Shown one piece after another: positions 20,732-29,137 of a stretch of 64,000 nucleotides of DNA. Under the pieces are notes generated by a model. The model searched no databases and had not been told where the DNA came from. It was given only the letters and a program-made list of their open reading frames with translations. Source of the stretch: Salinicola endophyticus (GTDB lineage: Bacteria > Pseudomonadota > Gammaproteobacteria > Pseudomonadales > Halomonadaceae). The stretch's first letter is position 1. Every line of letters starts with the position of its first letter. The position numbers and the translations under genes are program-made. The stretch spans positions 61,934 through 125,933 of the forward strand of contig NZ_PZJO01000004.1 in the NCBI RefSeq assembly GCF_003206575.1, written 5' to 3'.

Positions 20732-21586
20732 ATGAGTGACGCGACTGGCGGGCCGCAGCGGCCCCCCCTGCTGGTTTTCACCGATCTCGATGGATCGCTG
20801 CTCGATCATCACAGTTACGACTGGCAGCCCGCCGCGCCCTGGCTCGAACGCCTGGCGGCGGCCGGGGTGCCGGTGATTCCCACCACCAGCAAGACCCGCG
20901 CAGAGCTGCTGGCACTGCGCCGGGAGCTGGCACTCGAACATACCCCCTTCATCGCCGAGAACGGCGCCGTCATCGGCCTGCCGCCGGCCTGGCAACATGC
21001 ACGCCTGGATCGCGATCCGGCCTCGCCGAAGGGGCTGGTGGTGAAGACCCCGAGCCTGGATGTCGATTTCATCCGCAGGCGCCTGGACGTGGTGCGCGAG
21101 CGCCTGGGGCTGCGGTTCCGGCGCATGGGCGAGATGACGGTCGAGGAGGTGCGCGAACTGACCGCGCTCAGCGCCGAAGGCGCACGCCAGGCGATGGCGC
21201 GCGAAGGCAGTGAGCCGCTGGTGTGGGAAGACGATGACACCCAACTGCAACGGCTGCGTGAGACGCTCCACAGCGACGGTCTGCAGCTCACCCGCGGCGG
21301 TCGCTTCTGGCATGTGATGGGGGCGGTCGACAAGGGGCATGCGGTGCGCTGGTTGTTGGCGCGCTTCGAGGCGCTGCGTGGCCACCGCCCGCCGACACTG
21401 GGGCTCGGCGACGGGCCCAACGATCTGACGCTGCTCGCCGCCACCGACATGGCGGTGATCATCAGGGCGGATCACGGCCAGCCAATGTCGCTGACCCATG
21501 CGCGGCTCTATCGCACCCAGGCGCCGGGCCCGCAGGGTTGGGCCGAAGGGCTCGCCCACTGGTGGGAGCGGCAGGCGCCAGCGTGA
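20732..21586 (+). CDS. HAD-IIB phosphatase, glucosyl/mannosyl-3-phosphoglycerate phosphatase family
   Basis: Removes phosphate from glucosyl- or mannosyl-3-phosphoglycerate to give the compatible solute. 284 residues with the HAD motif I FTDLDGSLLD (nucleophile Asp18, acid/base Asp20), motif II IPTTSKTRAEL and motif IV LGLGDGPNDLTLL. The wording FTDLDGSLLDHHSYDW is characteristic of the MPGP family. The next gene is a GT81 glucosyl-3-phosphoglycerate synthase, so glucosyl-3-phosphoglycerate is the probable substrate here. Confidence 0.85.
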   Translation: MSDATGGPQRPPLLVFTDLDGSLLDHHSYDWQPAAPWLERLAAAGVPVIPTTSKTRAELLALRRELALEHTPFIAENGAVIGLPPAWQHARLDRDPASPKGLVVKTPSLDVDFIRRRLDVVRERLGLRFRRMGEMTVEEVRELTALSAEGARQAMAREGSEPLVWEDDDTQLQRLRETLHSDGLQLTRGGRFWHVMGAVDKGHAVRWLLARFEALRGHRPPTLGLGDGPNDLTLLAATDMAVIIRADHGQPMSLTHARLYRTQAPGPQGWAEGLAHWWERQAPA

Positions 21587-21722
21587 ACTGCCGAGAACGC
21601 TCGGTCGCCCCTGCGCGTAGGCCGACACCGGTTCGGCGTGCCCCGAGATTGGCTTCTCGAGCGTCTCCGGCGACCGGTTCGACGGGTCTATTTCAGCGCT
21701 TTCATAATAACGAGGACGTGGC

Positions 21723-22943
21723 ATGAGCGATTTCTACCAGAACGGTATCATCACCAACTTCCACAACCTCACCCGACGTTCGGTAGAGGCGCTGGAGAAC
21801 GACCTCAAGGGCTTCTCGCGCCAGCGCCCGATGGGGTTGATCCTGCCGTCGCTCTACTCGGAGCTGGAGGGGCCGGCGCTGTCGCATATCGTCGATGAGC
21901 TGTGTCAGGTTCCCTATCTCAGCGAGATCGTGATCGGGCTCGACCGCGCCGATCGCGAGCAGTTTCTCAAGGCGCGGGAGTTCTTTGCCCGCCTGCCGCA
22001 GCATCACCGCATCCTGTGGAACGACGGCCCGCGACTGCGGGCGCTGCACCAGGAGCTGGCGGCGGAGGGGTTGGCACCGCTGGAGCCGGGCAAGGGCTGC
22101 AACGTCTGGTACTGCTCGGGCTATGTGCGCGCCTCCGGCAAGGCGGAGGCGGTGGCGCTGCACGACTGCGATATCGTCACCTACGATCGCGGGCTGCTGG
22201 CGCGGCTGATCTATCCGGTGGCCAATCCGCGCTTTCACTACGAATTCTGCAAGGGCTACTACTCGCGGATTGCTGCCGGCAAACTGAACGGCCGGGTCTC
22301 GCGGCTGATGGTCACGCCGTTGATCCGTGCCTTCAAGATGATCTACGGCCCGCTGCCCTATCTCGACTACCTCGACAGCTACCGTTACCCGCTCTCCGGT
22401 GAGTTCTCGATGCGTGCCGACGTGCTCGACGGGATCCGCATCCCCAGCGACTGGGGCCTGGAGATCGGGGTGCTGTCGGAGGTGCATCGCAACTTCTCGA
22501 CCAAGCGGTTGTGTCAGGTGGATATCGCCGACGCCTATGACCACAAGCATCAGCCGATCTCCGAGGCGGACCCGAGCGGCGGGCTCAACCGCATGAGCAT
22601 GGACATCGCCAAGGCGATGTACCGCAAGCTGGCGACCCTGGGCGTGGAGATGAGCGTCGAGAGCTTCCGTACCGTCAAGGCCACCTATTACCGCACCGCG
22701 CTGGATCTGATCGAGGCCTATGATCATGACGCAGCGATGAACGGGCTCAAGCTCGACCGCCACAGCGAGGAGGCGGCGGTGGAGCTGTTCGCCGACAACA
22801 TCATGCAGGCCGGCGCGGCGTTTTTCGAATCCCCCCGCGACAAGCCGTTCATTCCCAGCTGGAACCGGGTCCAGGCGGCGATCCCCGACCTCCAGGACCG
22901 GCTCTTCGAAGCCGTCGAGCGTGACAATGCCGGCGACGTGTGA
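21723..22943 (+). CDS. gpgS: Glucosyl-3-phosphoglycerate synthase (GT81)
   Basis: Transfers glucose from an NDP-glucose to 3-phosphoglycerate, first step of glucosylglycerate synthesis. 406 residues. The metal/nucleotide-binding DxD is Asp148-Cys-Asp150 in HDCDIVTYDR. Other family blocks are MGLILPSLYSEL, GKGCNVWYCSGYVRASGKAEA, YPLSGEFSMRADVL and DWGLEIGVLSEVHRNF. It ends 81 bp from the convergent cyclase gene. Together with the preceding phosphatase it forms the two-step pathway, used as an osmolyte under salt stress or nitrogen limitation in known organisms. Confidence 0.9.
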   Translation: MSDFYQNGIITNFHNLTRRSVEALENDLKGFSRQRPMGLILPSLYSELEGPALSHIVDELCQVPYLSEIVIGLDRADREQFLKAREFFARLPQHHRILWNDGPRLRALHQELAAEGLAPLEPGKGCNVWYCSGYVRASGKAEAVALHDCDIVTYDRGLLARLIYPVANPRFHYEFCKGYYSRIAAGKLNGRVSRLMVTPLIRAFKMIYGPLPYLDYLDSYRYPLSGEFSMRADVLDGIRIPSDWGLEIGVLSEVHRNFSTKRLCQVDIADAYDHKHQPISEADPSGGLNRMSMDIAKAMYRKLATLGVEMSVESFRTVKATYYRTALDLIEAYDHDAAMNGLKLDRHSEEAAVELFADNIMQAGAAFFESPRDKPFIPSWNRVQAAIPDLQDRLFEAVERDNAGDV

Positions 22944-23024
22944 ATAACACGACGTCTGAGAGCGGCGGGAGTGGACGCTGGCGGGGGATGCGCGATCCGT
23001 CGTGCATGGCAGGCCGCGGCAGGC

Positions 23025-24497
23025 TCAACCGTTGGCGGCGGTCGGCGGGATGTCGGCTTGACGATGTCGACTGCGCTTGGCCTGCAGCAGCGCCAGGTCG
23101 GCACGGCGAAAGGCCAGGGTGAGGGTGTCGTCCGCCCTCAGCTCGGCGATACCGATGGTCGCCGAGAGCGGGTGCTGGGTGCCCGGCACCCTCAGGCCTG
23201 CTATGTGATGTTTCAACCTGGCACTCGTCTCGCGCGCGGTGTCGAGATCGCTGTTCACCAGCAGCAGAAACTCGTCGCCGCCGAAGCGCCCGAACAGTTG
23301 GTGCGGTGCCAACCTGCCCATCACGGCATGGCATAACAGCATCAGGGTCTGATCGCCGACGTCGTGGCCGTGGTCGTCGTTGATCCGCTTGAAGTGATCC
23401 ATGTCCAGCACCAGCAGCGCCAGTGGCCGGCCGCTACGCCGGGCTTCGGCATGCATCTGCTCTGCCTTGTCGAAGAAGGCGCGCCGGGTGAAGACGCCGG
23501 TGAGTGGATCGCGCGCTGCCAATTCGCTGAGCTGGCGGTTGCGCGCCGCCAGCGCCGGGACGGCAAAGCCGAAATAGCCGCTGGTGGCGATCACGCAGAT
23601 CGCGAACTGATAGGTCATCGACTGCTCGACCAGACTCAGCTCGGCCACCCACAGTGCGGTCGTCAGAGCGAACAAGGCCAGGCTCAGTGCGCTGCGAAAG
23701 GCGCTCTCCGTATACACGATCCACATCAGCGGGATGATCAGAAAGAACACCGCGAAGGCGACGTCGGGGCCGTGCGTCTTGGCATCGACGAGGGTCACGC
23801 CGCTGAGCAGGAGCAGGCACAGCAGCAGCTTGCCGATGAAGGTCGCACTCGGACGACGGGGCAACTGGAAATCGAGCCCACCGAGCCAGGCCGAGATGGC
23901 GACGTAGCGCCAGCTCAGTACGGCCAGGAACAGCGGTGCGAGAACGATGACGCCCGCCATGTCGCCGATCCACCAGGGAAGCCAGATCGAATCCAGTTCG
24001 GTCCAGTCCAGCAGGCCTGTCATCTCCAGCGAGAGGATGCCGGTGAGGGTGGCGGCCAGCGCCGAGAGACAGGCGGTCACGAGAAACAGCGGCACCAGGG
24101 TTGGGGTGGTGATCTCGGCCTGCCGATGGAGCGCGCTTCTGAGTGCCCAGGCGCCGAGGCCATAGGCGCTGCAGTGAGCGAGACCGAAGGCCAGGCCTGC
24201 CGTCAGCAGCTCTTGCGTGCTCTGGTGCATGACGTAGAGCTGGTCGACCCAGAAGGTGGCCAGCAGACAACTGACGAGCAGGCTGGGTAGCGCACGCCAG
24301 CCAAGTACGATCAAGGCGGCGAAGCTCAGGCCGGCCGGCGGAAACCAGAGGCTGGCATGCGGGGCATACTCCATCAGCGCCGAGAGCCGCCACAGGGCAA
24401 GCCACGCCAGCACCAGCAGGAGGTGGCGGAGCCCCTGGCGGACGATGCGGGAAACGAGTCGCCAGCATCTTGGCGTTGCGTTCGACAGTAACCGCAT
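23025..24497 (-). CDS. Diguanylate cyclase with MASE1 membrane sensor
   Basis: Makes cyclic di-GMP from GTP. About eight membrane helices of a MASE1 sensory module occupy residues 15-315 (HASLWFPPAGLSFAALIVLG is typical). A GGDEF domain covers about 325-485 with LDMDHFKRINDDHGHDVGDQ and the intact active-site loop FGRFGGDEFLLL. The RxxD inhibitory site that would stand five residues before GGDEF is absent (APHQ there), so product inhibition at that site is not expected. Start at 24497 with AAGGTAAGG upstream. The MASE1 ligand is unknown. Confidence 0.9.
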   Translation of the reverse strand: MRLLSNATPRCWRLVSRIVRQGLRHLLLVLAWLALWRLSALMEYAPHASLWFPPAGLSFAALIVLGWRALPSLLVSCLLATFWVDQLYVMHQSTQELLTAGLAFGLAHCSAYGLGAWALRSALHRQAEITTPTLVPLFLVTACLSALAATLTGILSLEMTGLLDWTELDSIWLPWWIGDMAGVIVLAPLFLAVLSWRYVAISAWLGGLDFQLPRRPSATFIGKLLLCLLLLSGVTLVDAKTHGPDVAFAVFFLIIPLMWIVYTESAFRSALSLALFALTTALWVAELSLVEQSMTYQFAICVIATSGYFGFAVPALAARNRQLSELAARDPLTGVFTRRAFFDKAEQMHAEARRSGRPLALLVLDMDHFKRINDDHGHDVGDQTLMLLCHAVMGRLAPHQLFGRFGGDEFLLLVNSDLDTARETSARLKHHIAGLRVPGTQHPLSATIGIAELRADDTLTLAFRRADLALLQAKRSRHRQADIPPTAANG

Positions 24498-24770
24498 GCG
24501 TCACCTTACCTTGGCGCTCTGCCGATTCGTGGCGGCTGGACCGTTACACTATATCCATTGTGTTAATGAAAGTTAAATAAGGTAAGGCCATAAGGCCGAT
24601 AGTCAGGGCGCTCAAGGGTTCTGTCACGATCTCCCCAGAGCGCTGGCGACGTCGCTCGGTTACGCGTAGGGTGGAGTCGAGCACCGGCGCAAAGCCACAG
24701 AGACCGGTGACAATAACGCCAACAATGACCCTACGCAGGGCCACGTCCTATCCCCGAGAGGAGATTCGCC

Positions 24771-25967
24771 GTGCCTGATGCATCTTTCGACCCGCACGCG
24801 CTGACACCTGCGCAAGAGGTCTCGCCAGAGGTCGCGTCACCCACGCCCACCGGCCGTCGCGGCGTACCGTCGCCAGACAGGGGGGCGATGTGCTCTCCGG
24901 CAGCGAGTGTGCTCGATGTCGGACACACCGCGCCGTTCGCGCTGGCAGCACCCGATGACCGCATCAGCGTCTATGCGTCCTGGGCCGAGATTCCTTGGCA
25001 TGGCGCGCGGGCGCCGTGCTCGCCGCGCTTCGACACCTCGGCGCCGGGATACCTGCAGCGGCGCGAATCTGTCTCCGGTGCGCTACTCTGGCAGCTCGAT
25101 GTTCCCGACTGGGCGCGTGCGCGTATCATCACCACGCCGGCCGTGGGCGTGGCTGCTTATACCGACCGACCTCTCCCAGCGTCTTCTTCCCACTGCGGGG
25201 AGATGACGCCTGCCAGTGGTCTGCTCGCCTTCGATCTGCATAGCGGTGCGCCGCTGTGGCATCAGCGCTATGCCGGCGGTGGTCTGCCGTTTCCGCTGCT
25301 GCACGCCGGCGAGGTCTATGTCGGTGGCGGCGATCGCGCCATCCACGCCCTGTCGCTGCACGATGGCCACCAGACCGGATGCATCGGCATGGGGGCGCCG
25401 GTGGATCTGGCCACGGCGCTGCTCGACGATCAAGGGCGGCTGTTCCTGGGTGACACCGAACCGGCCCGGCTCTTGCGTATCGACCCCCTGACGCGCGCGG
25501 TGCTGTGGATGGCCGAGCTGCCCGAGGCCGTCGCCGCCAGCCCTGGGGCGCCTCCGGCGGTGGAGGCGGAGCGCGTGGCGATGACCCTGGCGGTGCGCGA
25601 TATCGGTGCGACGCGGGTCACGCTGTGCCTGTTCGGCTTCGATGCGGCGAGCGGCGAGCGCGTCTGGGAGGTGACGCTGGGCGAGCATGACGCGACCCAT
25701 CCTCCCGCGCTGGCGGCGCCGCTGGCGGACAGCGAACGCTTCTACGTCATCAGCGCGCGTGGCGAGCTGGTAGTGATCGATGCGCTGGAGGGCCGCGAAC
25801 GCCAGCGCCTGGCGCTGGGTGACCCTGCACTGGCGGCAGCCAGCCTCGAGCGTATCGGCGATCACCTGGTGATCACGGCGCCGGGCGGTAACGTTCAGGT
25901 GGTGCCGCTGGCACTGCTCGCGCGAGGGCCTTGGATGAGTCGGACTCAATGGCGTAGCCAGCCATAG
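24771..25967 (+). CDS. PQQ-like beta-propeller repeat protein of unknown function
   Basis: 398 residues that I do not recognise as a named family. The pattern of blades is clear: repeated units such as GLLAFDLHSGAPLWHQRYAG, AIHALSLHDGHQTGCIGM, LLRIDPLTRAVLWMAELP and LFGFDAASGERVWEV, each with a xxWxxxL closure like BamB or PQQ-dehydrogenase propellers. No signal peptide or membrane segment is evident, so it may be cytoplasmic. No quinoprotein catalytic motif was found. The start codon is GTG, preceded by GAGAGGAG. Its 3' end overlaps the convergent crcB gene by 22 bp. Confidence 0.7.
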   Translation: MPDASFDPHALTPAQEVSPEVASPTPTGRRGVPSPDRGAMCSPAASVLDVGHTAPFALAAPDDRISVYASWAEIPWHGARAPCSPRFDTSAPGYLQRRESVSGALLWQLDVPDWARARIITTPAVGVAAYTDRPLPASSSHCGEMTPASGLLAFDLHSGAPLWHQRYAGGGLPFPLLHAGEVYVGGGDRAIHALSLHDGHQTGCIGMGAPVDLATALLDDQGRLFLGDTEPARLLRIDPLTRAVLWMAELPEAVAASPGAPPAVEAERVAMTLAVRDIGATRVTLCLFGFDAASGERVWEVTLGEHDATHPPALAAPLADSERFYVISARGELVVIDALEGRERQRLALGDPALAAASLERIGDHLVITAPGGNVQVVPLALLARGPWMSRTQWRSQP

Positions 25968-26323
25968 CAGGCGATGCCCAGCAGGGTCATCGCGAAGGAG
26001 CCGAGCACGTGCACCAGGGTGCCGGTGATGGCCCACAGCCAGCGTCCGCCTTGAATGGCGGTGACCATCTCGGCGGAGAAGGTAGAGAAGGTGGTCAGTG
26101 CGCCGAGCAGGCCTGTGACTGCAAACAGTTTCCACTCGACGCTGAGCGACGAGTCCTGGAAGAAGCTCAGGGCCATGCCGATCAGCCACGCCCCCAGCAG
26201 GTTGGCGATCAGCGTGCCCGGGGGAATGTGCAGGAAGTAGCCATTGTAGTGCGCGCCCAGCCACCAGCGCAGATTGGCGCCAATGGCGGCGCCCAGACTG
26301 ATGGCGGCGATCGAAATCCACAT
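25946..26323 (-). CDS. crcB: Fluoride ion channel CrcB/Fluc
   Basis: 125-residue inner-membrane channel that expels fluoride as a dual-topology dimer. Four helices, with the family signatures GAAIGANLRWWLG at the N-terminus, PPGTLIANLLGAWLIG and GLLGALTTFSTFSAEM (the Na+/Phe-box region). GAGGAG precedes the ATG at 26323. No fluoride riboswitch was seen upstream. The 3' end overlaps the convergent propeller gene. Confidence 0.95.
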   Translation of the reverse strand: MWISIAAISLGAAIGANLRWWLGAHYNGYFLHIPPGTLIANLLGAWLIGMALSFFQDSSLSVEWKLFAVTGLLGALTTFSTFSAEMVTAIQGGRWLWAITGTLVHVLGSFAMTLLGIACYGWLRH

Positions 26324-26509
26324 GTGTTGCGCTCCTCGTCGATCTCGGCAGACGAAAAGTATCCTGCGGGCGGTAGGCGCGGGAGCGTGAAGCCTGCGCA
26401 GGACACACCTCGGGTGCGTTGGCAGGCATCATCAGCGGACTGCGGTTCGCGGCCGGGGCGGCGGATCCCATGCCGCGGGAGGAATGCCATCTCCCGGGGG
26501 CTACTCTAG

Positions 26510-26542
26510 CCAGCCGTGACAGCCGCGGCAAGTCACGGCTGG
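26510..26542 (-). terminator. Strong hairpin overlapping the stop of the GH13 phosphorylase gene
   Basis: CCAGCCGTGAC and GTCACGGCTGG form a perfect 11-bp stem with an 11-nt loop. The arm at 26532-26542 contains the stop codon of the leftward phosphorylase gene. No T run follows on either strand, so it may protect the mRNA 3' end or pause rather than terminate. Confidence 0.4.
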
Positions 26543-28347
26543 ACCAGCCACAGGCTACGGTAGGGTCGCAGGATCTCGCGCTCTTCGGGGTGCGGATTCC
26601 AGCGTTTGCCATCCTTCAGCACGTCGTACCACTCGCCGCTCGCCAGCGCCTCGATCTCCAGCGGCTGACGCTTGTCGCTGATGTTGTAGATCGCCAGCAG
26701 CCGGCGGCCGCTGGCAAGCGGGCCGCGCTCGATGGCAAACAGTCCTGGCCCGGTGTCGAGCACGCGCTGCGGCGCCTCGGGGTGGAAGCAGGGCTCGCTG
26801 GCGCGGATATTGAGCCGGCGCTTGAGCGAGGTGAAGGCTTCGCGGGTGGGCGTGCTGCGGCTGTCGATCAGCTCGTCGAGCTCCTCCTTGACCCAGTGAT
26901 GGCGGTTGATCGAGCGCAGCCGACCGCTGCGCTCGACGCCCTCGTGATCATTGAGCGTCGCGGTCAGCGAGTGCAGATAGACCCCTGGGATGCCCTGCAG
27001 CGCGAGCATCAGGTTCTGGCTGCACAGAAAGCGCTCGACCTGCCACGCATCGGGACCGCGGCGGGTGCCCTTCATGGCGTCGAAGTAAGTGATGTTGATC
27101 TCGTAGGGCGAGTCGCTGCCATCGGCGTTGGTCTTCATGCTGACGTAGCCGCCGAAGCGGTGCATCAGTTCGAGCAGAAGCGAGACCTCATGGGGCGGCA
27201 GCAGCCCCTCCAGCGCGCGCACCCCGATGCCGTCGTGGCTGGCGGTGAAGTTGAAGTAGGTGCAGCCGGCGGGCAGCGGCGGCAGCGAGCGTGCCCAGTC
27301 CGCCAGCGCGCTGGCATCGCCGCTGGTCAGGGTATGCAGCAGCAGCGGCGGCAGCGTGAACTGATAGATCATGTGGGCTTCGTCGGGCGTCGCCGTGTCG
27401 CTGGCGGGAGCGTCGTCGCTCTCGGCGGCCGATGCGTCAGCCGGCATGCTCTCCAGGCCGAAGTAGCTCATGTTCTCGGCGTGGGGCACGTTGGTTTCGG
27501 TGATCAGCAGCGTGCCCGGTGCCACGTAATCGAGGATCGCCCGCAGCAGGCGGACGATGGCGTGGGTCTGCGGCAGATGGATACAGCGGGTGCCGACCTC
27601 TTTCCACAGATAGGCGATGGCATCGAGACGGATGATCCGCGCTCCCTGCTGGACATAGAACAGCAGGATGCCGACGAACTCGAGCAGTACGTCCGGGTTG
27701 GCGAAGTTGAGGTCGATCTGGTCCTCGGAGAAGGTCGCCCACAGGTGGCGCGTGCCGCGTCGGGTCGAGACCGGCACCAGCAGCGGCGAACTGCGCGGGC
27801 GAGTGACCTGGGAGAGATCGGTCTGCGGGTCCATCTCGATGAAGTAGTCGCGCCCGGGCTGGGTACCCGCCAGATAGTCGGTGAACCACAGCGAGTCGCG
27901 TGAGACATGGTTGATCACCAGATCCACCATCAGATCGCTGCGTGAGGACAGGCGTCGGATGTCCTGCCACTCGCCCAGTTTGGGGTCGACCTCGCGGTAG
28001 TGGATCACCGCGAACCCATCATCGCTGCTCCAGGGGAAGAAAGGCAGGATGTGCAGGCCGCTGAAAACGCCGTTGAGACGGGTGGCGAGAAAGTCGTCGA
28101 GCACTTCCAGCGGCGGACGCTCACCGTCGATCAGGCTGTCACCGTAAGTGATCAGGATCTGGTCGCGTTCGCTCCAGGTTGGACGCGGCTGGTGGTCGAG
28201 TGCACCGTCGTGGTGCGCCAGCAGGGTGGTCAGGCGCCGCAGGACCTCGTCCCGACGCGGTCCGTAGACCTCCTCGAGCCTGGCGCCGGCGCGGGCGAGA
28301 AAGGCGTCTTCGGACAGGGCAGGGTAGTTGGCGGCGCGACTGGGCAT
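26533..28347 (-). CDS. GH13 subfamily 18 sugar phosphorylase, probable glucosylglycerate phosphorylase
   Basis: 604-residue (beta/alpha)8 glycoside phosphorylase of the sucrose-phosphorylase group. Conserved regions: LVINHVSRDS (region I), IIRLDAIAYLW with nucleophile Asp242, LITETNVPH with acid/base Glu284, and FTASHDGIGVRAL with the transition-state Asp. The long form with this N-terminus (YPALSEDAFLARAGARLEEVYG) resembles the YcjM group, whose E. coli member is a glucosylglycerate phosphorylase, rather than shorter sucrose phosphorylases. Finding it 3.6 kb from glucosylglycerate synthesis genes supports that activity: glucosylglycerate plus phosphate to glucose-1-phosphate plus glycerate. 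Start at 28347 with AGGAA upstream. Confidence 0.82.
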   Translation of the reverse strand: MPSRAANYPALSEDAFLARAGARLEEVYGPRRDEVLRRLTTLLAHHDGALDHQPRPTWSERDQILITYGDSLIDGERPPLEVLDDFLATRLNGVFSGLHILPFFPWSSDDGFAVIHYREVDPKLGEWQDIRRLSSRSDLMVDLVINHVSRDSLWFTDYLAGTQPGRDYFIEMDPQTDLSQVTRPRSSPLLVPVSTRRGTRHLWATFSEDQIDLNFANPDVLLEFVGILLFYVQQGARIIRLDAIAYLWKEVGTRCIHLPQTHAIVRLLRAILDYVAPGTLLITETNVPHAENMSYFGLESMPADASAAESDDAPASDTATPDEAHMIYQFTLPPLLLHTLTSGDASALADWARSLPPLPAGCTYFNFTASHDGIGVRALEGLLPPHEVSLLLELMHRFGGYVSMKTNADGSDSPYEINITYFDAMKGTRRGPDAWQVERFLCSQNLMLALQGIPGVYLHSLTATLNDHEGVERSGRLRSINRHHWVKEELDELIDSRSTPTREAFTSLKRRLNIRASEPCFHPEAPQRVLDTGPGLFAIERGPLASGRRLLAIYNISDKRQPLEIEALASGEWYDVLKDGKRWNPHPEEREILRPYRSLWLVQP

Positions 28348-28597
28348 GGGCGGTTCCTGACGTGACGGCGAAACGGGTCCTTGACGTTATCCTTGCAGAA
28401 CTCGGGCCAACAGGGAAAGAAACATGAAAATCACCGTGTTTCCGGTATCTTGTGCAAACCGTTACACTGCGCGGATAAGCCGATGACGGATGCCAGCCGC
28501 GCCCGGCACGTCTGCCATCACCGATGGATAGTCTACAGTCGATAGTCAAAGTCGCGGACAGGCCCCGGCGCTGTCCGCGCCGACGAGTGAACCACCG

Positions 28598-29077
28598 ATG
28601 CATTGTCCTTTTTGCGGTACCCACGATACCAAGGTGACCGACTCGCGCCTGGTCGCCGAGGGGGATCAGGTGCGTCGGCGTCGCCAGTGTGCCGCCTGCG
28701 GTGAGCGCTTCACCACCTACGAGACCGCTGAGCTGGTGATGCCCCGTGTGATCAAGGCGGACGGCTCGCGCGAGAGTTTCGACGAGCAGAAGATGCGCGC
28801 CGGCATGTCGCTGGCACTGGAGAAGCGCCCGGTCAGCGTCGAGTCGTTCGAGGCGGCGGTGGAGCGTATCCGCCAGCGTCTGCGCGCGCGCGGTGACCGT
28901 GAGGTGGAAGCGCGGGAGGTCGGCGAGGAGGTGATGGAGATGCTCAAGCGGCTCGATCACGTGGCCTATATCCGTTTCGCCTCGGTCTATCGCCGCTTTC
29001 AGGATCTCGATGAGTTCCGCGCCGAGATCGACCGCCTGGCCCAGGAGCCGAAGTCGCCGAGCGACGCCAAGCGCTGA
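28598..29077 (+). CDS. nrdR: Transcriptional repressor NrdR
   Basis: 159-residue zinc-finger/ATP-cone repressor of ribonucleotide reductase genes. The zinc ligands are Cys3, Cys6, Cys31 and Cys34. The ATP-cone follows from residue 49 ([18 protein letters not shown]), ending with [19 protein letters not shown]. First gene ahead of the riboflavin cluster, as in E. coli and Pseudomonas. I find no clear NrdR box within the window. Confidence 0.97.
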   Translation: MHCPFCGTHDTKVTDSRLVAEGDQVRRRRQCAACGERFTTYETAELVMPRVIKADGSRESFDEQKMRAGMSLALEKRPVSVESFEAAVERIRQRLRARGDREVEAREVGEEVMEMLKRLDHVAYIRFASVYRRFQDLDEFRAEIDRLAQEPKSPSDAKR

Positions 29078-29098
29078 TCGATCCTCCCCGACCACCCT

Positions 29099-29119
29099 GG
29101 CCGGCAGCGGCTGCCGGCC
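29099..29119 (+). terminator. Perfect 21-bp palindrome between nrdR and ribD
   Basis: GGCCGGCAGC and GCTGCCGGCC flank a single central G. As RNA it folds to a 7-8 bp all-GC stem. It sits 22 bases after nrdR and ends 18 bases before ribD. With no T run it is more likely an mRNA-processing or attenuating hairpin than a full terminator. Confidence 0.35.
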
Positions 29120-29137
29120 TCGCTACTTCCGCGAGAA

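Noticed and set aside
24546-24563. ACAC-N10-GTGT resembling an NrdR box upstream of the diguanylate cyclase
   Set aside because: NrdR boxes have ACAC and GTGT eight bases apart, not ten, and no ribonucleotide reductase gene is here.
24504-24587. CCTTACCTT ... AAGGTAAGG inverted repeat near the cyclase start
   Set aside because: One arm is simply the ribosome binding site of the cyclase; the other, 67 bp away, is probably coincidental.
24544-24744. Small leftward frame (66 codons, GTG start) upstream of the cyclase, with two hydrophobic stretches
   Set aside because: No clear ribosome binding site, no recognisable family, and it fills promoter DNA for two flanking genes. It could be real but cannot be supported.
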